From the NCBI RefSeq assembly GCF_934277605.1, contig NZ_CAKQVD010000084.1, positions 1 to 6,194 on the forward strand: a stretch of DNA of 6,194 nucleotides, read 5' to 3'. The position numbers and the translations under genes were made by a program. Under the pieces are notes generated by a model. That model searched no databases. It worked only from the letters and a program-made list of their open reading frames with translations, and was not told where the DNA came from. Of the stretch, positions 1-3,354 are shown in pieces (the stretch's first letter is position 1; each line of letters starts with the position of its first letter). The stretch comes from an uncultured Anaerotignum sp. GTDB taxonomy: Bacteria; Bacillota; Clostridia; Lachnospirales; Anaerotignaceae.

Positions 1-461
1 TTCTTGCTACCCGTAAACGGGTCAGTATATTCTTTTAAACTTATCTGGTCTTTTGCATAATCCTCTTCCAACTGATTCCTTATGTAATTTCTAATTGCAG
101 TTTCATTCTTTCCTACTGTATCTACAAAATATCCTCTACACCAGAAACTTCTTTGACCATACTTATATTTTAAATTTGCATGCCTATCGAATATCATTAA
201 ACTGCTTTTGCCTTTTAAAAATCCCATAAATTGTGCTATACTTAAATACGGAGGAATACTTACAAGCATATGGATGTGGTCTGGACAGGCTTCTGCTTCT
301 ATTATCTCCACACCCTTTTGTTCACATAATTTTCTTAGTATCTCTCCAATGTCTTTCTTTAATTGCCCATATATTTCTTTCCTTCTATATTTGGGGGCAA
401 AAACTATATGATATTCACAACGATATTTAGAATGTGCCGTGCCTTTTATTTCGTTCTTCAT
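1..461 (-). CDS. tnpA: IS200/IS605-family transposase TnpA (Y1 HUH), 3' end cut by window
   Basis: This is the single-strand DNA transposase that cuts and rejoins the ends of the element through a 5'-phosphotyrosine link and acts as a dimer on end hairpins. Reading from ATG at 461 gives 153 complete codons with no internal stop; the stop lies just off the left edge. The visible length already matches the roughly 150-residue family size, so only a few residues should be missing. Seen in the translation: an N-terminal YRCEYHIVFAPKYRR segment, the HUH motif as PDHIHM (His62, His64), and the catalytic tyrosine in AIRNYIRNQ (Tyr126, with Gln130 four residues later as in IS608 TnpA). The C terminus ends in the familiar DPFTGSK. 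AAGGAGG lies about 10 nt before the ATG, inside a long hairpin. The frame is intact, so the protein is probably active. Confidence 0.95.
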   Translation of the reverse strand, partial: MKNEIKGTAHSKYRCEYHIVFAPKYRRKEIYGQLKKDIGEILRKLCEQKGVEIIEAEACPDHIHMLVSIPPYLSIAQFMGFLKGKSSLMIFDRHANLKYKYGQRSFWCRGYFVDTVGKNETAIRNYIRNQLEEDYAKDQISLKEYTDPFTGSK

Positions 462-467
462 TTGTTA

Positions 468-534
468 AAAACCTCCTTGTTGTCTTTAGTAATGCGGTCG
501 CCAAACCACTACTATTTTACAACAAGGAGGTTTT
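468..534 (-). repeat. Long inverted repeat in the tnpA leader that buries the tnpA ribosome binding site
   Basis: Positions 468-483 and 519-534 are perfect 16-bp inverted complements around a 35-nt loop. On the minus-strand transcript the 3' arm carries the AAGGAGG that serves tnpA, and the 5' arm carries its exact complement CCTCCTT. A folded transcript would therefore hide the ribosome binding site. Repression of tnpA translation by a leader stem-loop is known for enterobacterial IS200; this is inferred to be the same strategy. The 16-bp match is seen directly; the regulatory role is inference. Confidence 0.75.
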
Positions 535-556
535 CATATACTAAAGTTTTTATCTT

Positions 557-575
557 CCCCCAGTAAAACTGGGGG
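557..575 (-). repeat. Subterminal left-end hairpin of the IS (TnpA recognition structure)
   Basis: A perfect 8-bp stem (557-564 with 568-575) closes a 3-nt loop; on the minus strand it reads CCCCCAGT, TTT, ACTGGGGG. It lies 13 nt inside the predicted element tip. IS200/IS605 transposases recognise such subterminal hairpins in single-stranded DNA, usually on one strand only. It is GC-rich in an AT-rich setting. There is only a short T/A mixture after the stem, so an additional role in blocking read-through from outside is possible but weaker. Confidence 0.8.
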
Positions 576-593
576 TTTATTTCCACGCATAAA
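576..593 (-). other. Predicted IS left cleavage site (TTTAT) and guide sequence (ATAAA)
   Basis: On the minus strand ATAAA (576-580) directly abuts the 5' foot of the end hairpin, and TTTAT (589-593) lies 8 nt upstream of it. The two are perfectly complementary. In IS608-type transposition a short guide at the hairpin foot pairs with the cleavage tetra- or pentanucleotide, and the cut falls immediately 3' of it. This predicts cleavage between 589 and 588 and insertion next to a pre-existing TTTAT. The flanking CGCAT/ATGCG (586-590, 593-597) could also form a small hairpin around the site. The AT-rich setting makes a chance 5-nt match possible. Confidence 0.5.
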
Positions 594-600
594 TGCGCCA

Positions 601-633
601 AAACAAACAGGATACCGATATTTTCGGTATCCT
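601..633 (-). terminator. Rho-independent terminator downstream of degV
   Basis: A perfect 10-bp stem, AGGATACCGA with TCGGTATCCT (609-618 and 624-633), closes a 5-nt loop just 5 bp beyond the degV stop codon. On the minus strand it is followed by GTTTGTTTTGG, a T-rich tail. On the plus strand it is followed by ATTTTTT (634-640), so it could also work in the opposite direction. It separates degV from the insertion sequence. Confidence 0.85.
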
Positions 634-638
634 ATTTT

Positions 639-1532
639 TTAATTTAAGGCGTCATATTTTTGGATGACGGCAATGCCGATGGGGGTGGGGCCGGTATGCA
701 CGCCAATCGTACAGCCGATTTGATACGCCTCAACCTCTCCGGTAAAGCCGATTTGCTTCAGCTCGGCAGAAACCTCCGCATGAAAGGCGGCAAATTCCTC
801 TTGATCATAGCCACAGCCTGTGCAAATGCGATACGCATTGATATTTTTATCCTTGAAGAATTTTTTGGTATCCTCCAAGCATTTCTGCAGGGATTTTTTT
901 CTGCTGCGCACAATGCCTGCCGCCTGCAGCTCTCCCTCATAAAGCTGAATGATGGGCTTGATTTTCAGCATGGTTGCGGCTTGAATCATTGCCTTGCCCA
1001 CACGGCCGCCCTTTTGCAGATAGGAAAGGTCTGCGGTGGTAAAAAAGATGCGGGAGGTCATTTTTAATTTCTCTATGCGTGCGGCGGCCTCCTCCAAGCT
1101 GAAGCCTGCCTCAGCCATTCTTGCCGCCTCTGTCACCAAAAGCCCCTCCTGCACCGTTGCGGAATAGCTGTCGATGGGAATGATTTTGCAGGCGGGATAT
1201 TCCTCCATCAGACCTTCTGCCACCAGAGAAACGCTCTGGAAGGAGCTGCTGAATTTGGCAGTCAGGTTGAAATAAAGCACCTGCTCGCCAGCCTTTGCAT
1301 AGGGCAGAAAGGCATGATATAAATCCGCTTGGGAGGGTGTGGAGGTTTTGGGGTAAACACCGGGATGCTCCGCCATCTCCCTATAAAATTCCTCGGCGGA
1401 AATTTCAATGCGGTCCTTTTTATACTGTGTACCGTCCATAGAAACATAATATGGGATGATACCGATGTGATAGCGCTCCTCCTGTTCCTTGGAAATATCG
1501 CAGGAGCTGTCGCTGACAATACGAAACTTCAT
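639..1532 (-). CDS. DegV-family (FakB-like) fatty-acid-binding protein
   Basis: A cytoplasmic lipid carrier of the DegV fold. Characterised relatives (FakB) present a bound fatty acid to the kinase FakA for phosphorylation and phospholipid synthesis; which fatty acid this one binds, and whether it acts with FakA, cannot be told here. The 297-residue protein has family-typical length. Motifs seen: N-terminal VSDSSCDI (6-13), PKTSTPS (61-67) matching the family TSxPS ligand-contact loop, TAKFSSSFQS (91-100) in the position of the usual SGTYQS with Ser95 as the likely carboxylate-contacting serine, DLSYLQKGGRVGKA (158-171), and GVHTGP (277-282) near the C terminus. ATG at 1532 is chosen over the in-frame ATG at 1556 because GGAGG (1543-1547) lies 10 nt before it; the upstream start would put the ribosome binding site inside the gene. 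It is transcribed divergently from marR, apparently alone, and ends at a strong terminator. Confidence 0.92.
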   Translation of the reverse strand: MKFRIVSDSSCDISKEQEERYHIGIIPYYVSMDGTQYKKDRIEISAEEFYREMAEHPGVYPKTSTPSQADLYHAFLPYAKAGEQVLYFNLTAKFSSSFQSVSLVAEGLMEEYPACKIIPIDSYSATVQEGLLVTEAARMAEAGFSLEEAAARIEKLKMTSRIFFTTADLSYLQKGGRVGKAMIQAATMLKIKPIIQLYEGELQAAGIVRSRKKSLQKCLEDTKKFFKDKNINAYRICTGCGYDQEEFAAFHAEVSAELKQIGFTGEVEAYQIGCTIGVHTGPTPIGIAVIQKYDALN

Positions 1533-1542
1533 AAAACTCATG

Positions 1543-1547
1543 CCTCC
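1543..1547 (-). promoter_or_regulatory. degV ribosome binding site that decides the start
   Basis: GGAGG on the minus strand, 10 nt before ATG at 1532. It is only 1 nt before another in-frame ATG at 1541, and it lies downstream of the ATG at 1556. Only the 1532 start has workable spacing. Confidence 0.75.
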
Positions 1548-1567
1548 GATTATCATAGGTTTTCATT

Positions 1568-1585
1568 TTACCGGATATGCGGTAA
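1568..1585. repeat. Small inverted repeat in the degV leader
   Basis: TTACCG and CGGTAA (1568-1573, 1580-1585) form a 6-bp stem around a 6-nt loop. On the plus strand it is followed by a long T-rich run (1586-1610), so it could be a weak terminator shielding the marR promoter from plus-strand read-through. On the minus strand it would sit in the degV 5' untranslated region. The stem is short and no role is shown. Confidence 0.3.
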
Positions 1586-1626
1586 TTTTCTTTTCTTTTT
1601 ATTTCATTTTCATTGCATTGTAACAC

Positions 1627-1655
1627 ATCTTAGCACACTCTTTCCCGATTTTCCA
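1627..1655 (-). promoter_or_regulatory. Candidate degV promoter with extended -10
   Basis: On the minus strand TAAGAT (1627-1632) is preceded by TGC, an extended -10, and by TGGAAA (1650-1655) after a 17-nt spacer. The -35 matches consensus at four of six positions. It would give a leader of roughly 90 nt before degV. The -35 ends only 6 bp from the repeat region at 1662-1718. Confidence 0.45.
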
Positions 1656-1661
1656 GAGAAA

Positions 1662-1718
1662 AATTAGTTTTACTTTAAAAGTAATTGACTTATAATTAGT
1701 TTTATATTAAAATCAATT
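1662..1718. promoter_or_regulatory. Tandem repeat with palindrome over the marR promoter, probable MarR operator
   Basis: Two 25-nt copies, 1662-1686 and 1694-1718, match at 21 of 25 positions with a 32-bp period, about three helical turns. The first contains a perfect 15-bp palindrome TTACTTT-A-AAAGTAA (1670-1684) ending just before the -35 box. The second covers the spacer and -10 box and has a looser palindrome (TTTTA-TAT-TAAAA, 1700-1712). MarR-family dimers typically bind such AT-rich palindromes of 15-20 bp over their own promoters. Repeat and palindrome are seen directly; binding by the adjacent MarR is inferred. Confidence 0.6.
1685..1713 (+). promoter_or_regulatory. Sigma-A-type promoter of the marR-adaptor-RND operon
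   Basis: TTGACT (1685-1690) and TAAAAT (1708-1713) are separated by exactly 17 nt, with five of six matches to consensus in each box. It is embedded in the tandem operator repeats, so a bound repressor would block RNA polymerase. The transcript would start near 1720, leaving a leader of about 40 nt before marR. Confidence 0.75.
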
Positions 1719-1760
1719 CATATTGTATAAGAGAAGGGTATTTCGGGGAGGAACAAAAAA

Positions 1761-2240
1761 ATGAAGGATGTTACAGGGAAGGACATCGTGACCAACATGA
1801 TGCGTTTGGCTACGGAAATGTCTAACTGGAATAAGGCGTATGCCACAGAGGATAAGGTTGCCAAGAGAATAGAGGAGCTGGGGCTGACACAGCACCAAGC
1901 ACAGATTCTCGGCTTTTTATACGGCAATCCGGAATTGGATACGGTATCGGCCTTATCCGCACGGCTGCATGTGAGCAAGGGCAGCCTTTCCTTAATGCTT
2001 TCCAAGCTGGAGGCAGGCGGCTTTGTGCAGAAAAAAGCGGCAAGGGACGGCGATGACGGCAGAAAGATTTATATTTCCTTGACGGAGAAGGGCGAAGCGG
2101 CAGTCTTGGAAATGATAGACCTTTTGGCAGAGACGGCAGCGGTTGTGTTTGACCGCATGGATGGGCAGCGTCGCCTTCAAATTTATACAAAAGTAAAAGA
2201 ACTATTGGAATTATTCAATACAGGAGGATGGAAAGAATGA
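1761..2240 (+). CDS. MarR-family transcriptional regulator
   Basis: A DNA-binding dimer of the MarR family, inferred to repress its own efflux operon until a small, often hydrophobic or phenolic, ligand binds. The protein is 159 residues, normal for the family. Its winged helix-turn-helix spans about residues 42-111: GLTQHQAQILGFL helix, LSARLHVSKGSLSLML as the helix-turn-helix with the recognition helix near 72-84, and the wing RDGDDGRKIYISLTEKG (95-111) with the family-typical D-x-R arrangement (Asp99, Arg101). Flanking helices (about 8-40 and 112-152) would form the dimer interface. No cysteine is present in the protein, so thiol-based sensing is unlikely. GGGGAGG lies 9 nt before the ATG. 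It is first in its operon and overlaps the adaptor gene by 4 nt. The ligand is unknown. Confidence 0.95.
   Translation: MKDVTGKDIVTNMMRLATEMSNWNKAYATEDKVAKRIEELGLTQHQAQILGFLYGNPELDTVSALSARLHVSKGSLSLMLSKLEAGGFVQKKAARDGDDGRKIYISLTEKGEAAVLEMIDLLAETAAVVFDRMDGQRRLQIYTKVKELLELFNTGGWKE
2222..2227 (+). promoter_or_regulatory. Adaptor ribosome binding site inside the end of marR
   Basis: AGGAGG lies 9 nt before ATG at 2237 and directly touches an earlier in-frame ATG at 2228. The spacing rules out 2228 and supports the ATGA overlap start at 2237. Confidence 0.8.
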
Positions 2241-3349
2241 AAAAGCGTATGTTGATTGCAATGGCGCTGTGCATGGCGTTGGGCACCGCCTGCGGCAAGG
2301 AAGAGGCTGCGGAGGAAAAAACACTGCGTTCCGTTGAAATCTCAACGGTGGGCAAGGGCGATATTGCCAGTGAATTTACCTATACCGGCAAGGCGGCTCC
2401 CGCAAAGGAGGTTTCCGTTGTGCCGACAGTGCCGGGCAAGGTGCTGAATTATCATTATGATGTGGGCGACAAGGTCGGCCAGGGTGCGGTTTTGTTTACT
2501 GTGGACAGCACCGATTTGCAGAACAATATGCGTTCCTTGCAGGCAAGCTACAATGCGGCAAAGCTGGGGCGGGATAACGCAAAGAATACATACGATAGCA
2601 ATAAGCTTTTGTATGATGAAGAAATTATCTCTAAGAATGAATACGACCAAGTGAAATATGCCTATGAGTCGGCAGATGCACAGCTTGCCTCCATTCAGGT
2701 GCAGATGGATAATCTGAACAAGAGTATTCGTGATTGTACGGTAACCTCTCCCTTGAGCGGCGTGATTGCAAGCAGAGGGGTAGAAAGAGGCAGCTTTGCT
2801 TCTCAGGCGGCCCCTGCCTATACGGTTATGGATTTATCCACCATTAAGGTTGAGGTCAGTGTATCCGAGCAGGTGCTGAACACCATTCATGTTGGGGATG
2901 CGGTGTCTGTTTTGATGACGGCTGTGGCAGATACTGCTTTGACGGGCAAGGTTGCAACCATTTCCCCTGCCGCATCGCAGACAGGCATGTATACCGTAAA
3001 GGTTGAGCTGAACAACAGGGACGGCAAAATCAAATCCGGCATGATGGCAGAGGTTTCCTTTACCATGGCGGCCTCCGATGACACTGTCATTCTGCCCAGA
3101 AAGGCTGTCATTGAAAAGGAAAACGAAACCTATGTTTATGTTGTGAAAAACGGCAAGGCAAAGAAGGTCAATGTGGAATTGGGCATTGAGGCAGAGGATG
3201 CCATTGAAATCAAAAGCGGCTTGCAAAAGGGCGATGATGTGGTAACCAAGGGACAGACCTATCTTTCCGATGGAGAAGCGGTCAATGTTGTCAATGCAGA
3301 CACAAAGACAGCAACGAAGAAAAACAAAACAGAAGAAAAGGGGGAATAA
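2237..3349 (+). CDS. RND efflux adaptor (membrane fusion protein), lipoprotein
   Basis: The extracytoplasmic adaptor of an RND pump (HlyD/AcrA family). The 370-residue protein begins with a lipoprotein signal: basic KKR, a hydrophobic run, and a lipobox-like LGTAC with Cys19 as the likely lipidated residue (the -3 glycine is not ideal). Order of parts: first half of the barrel-sandwich/lipoyl domain (about 55-93, GKVLNYHYDVGDKVGQG), a short alpha-helical coiled-coil hairpin (about 94-165), the second lipoyl half (TVTSPLSGVIASRGVERG, 168-185), a beta-barrel (about 200-285), a membrane-proximal domain (about 286-355), and a lysine-rich, low-complexity tail (356-370). The start at 2237 forms ATGA with the marR stop, which suggests translational coupling. 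The permease begins 5 nt after its stop. The lipid anchor would hold it on the outer face of the cytoplasmic membrane beside the pump. Substrate cannot be predicted. Confidence 0.93.
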   Translation: MKKRMLIAMALCMALGTACGKEEAAEEKTLRSVEISTVGKGDIASEFTYTGKAAPAKEVSVVPTVPGKVLNYHYDVGDKVGQGAVLFTVDSTDLQNNMRSLQASYNAAKLGRDNAKNTYDSNKLLYDEEIISKNEYDQVKYAYESADAQLASIQVQMDNLNKSIRDCTVTSPLSGVIASRGVERGSFASQAAPAYTVMDLSTIKVEVSVSEQVLNTIHVGDAVSVLMTAVADTALTGKVATISPAASQTGMYTVKVELNNRDGKIKSGMMAEVSFTMAASDDTVILPRKAVIEKENETYVYVVKNGKAKKVNVELGIEAEDAIEIKSGLQKGDDVVTKGQTYLSDGEAVNVVNADTKTATKKNKTEEKGE

Positions 3350-3354
3350 AATAA

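Larger units (their letters stand above)
1..588 (-). mobile_element. IS200/IS605-family insertion sequence, left-end portion (right end outside window)
   Basis: This is a single-strand-transposing element of the IS200/IS605 family, seen from its left end into its transposase gene. The sequence shows a Y1 HUH transposase (1-461), a long leader hairpin (468-534) and a subterminal hairpin with an 8-bp stem (557-575). The tip is placed at 588 because the minus-strand pentanucleotide TTTAT at 589-593 is complementary to ATAAA at 576-580, directly at the 5' foot of the subterminal hairpin. That is the guide/cleavage-site arrangement known from IS608-type elements. Such elements make no target duplication, so none is expected. 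The right end, and whether a tnpB gene follows, cannot be seen. The region is visibly more AT-rich than the genes to its right. Family assignment is firm; the exact tip is inferred. Confidence 0.85.

Noticed and set aside
208..566. Three short plus-strand open frames of 65-67 codons at the left end.
   Set aside because: They run antisense to tnpA or its leader and show no recognisable protein features; the tnpA frame with HUH and tyrosine motifs is the real gene.
660..1067. A 135-codon plus-strand open frame.
   Set aside because: Antisense to degV, with no recognisable domain.
1533..1556. Upstream in-frame ATG codons for degV (1556 and 1541).
   Set aside because: The GGAGG at 1543-1547 lies after the 1556 start and only 1 nt before the 1541 start; the 1532 start has proper spacing and gives the usual family N terminus MKFRIVSDSS.
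2228..2236. Earlier ATG for the adaptor giving MERMKKR.
   Set aside because: It directly abuts AGGAGG with no spacer; ATG at 2237 has a 9-nt spacer and forms the ATGA overlap.
2342..3226. Minus-strand frames antisense to the adaptor (102 and 130 codons).
   Set aside because: Shadows of the adaptor gene; no domain or start signal supports them.
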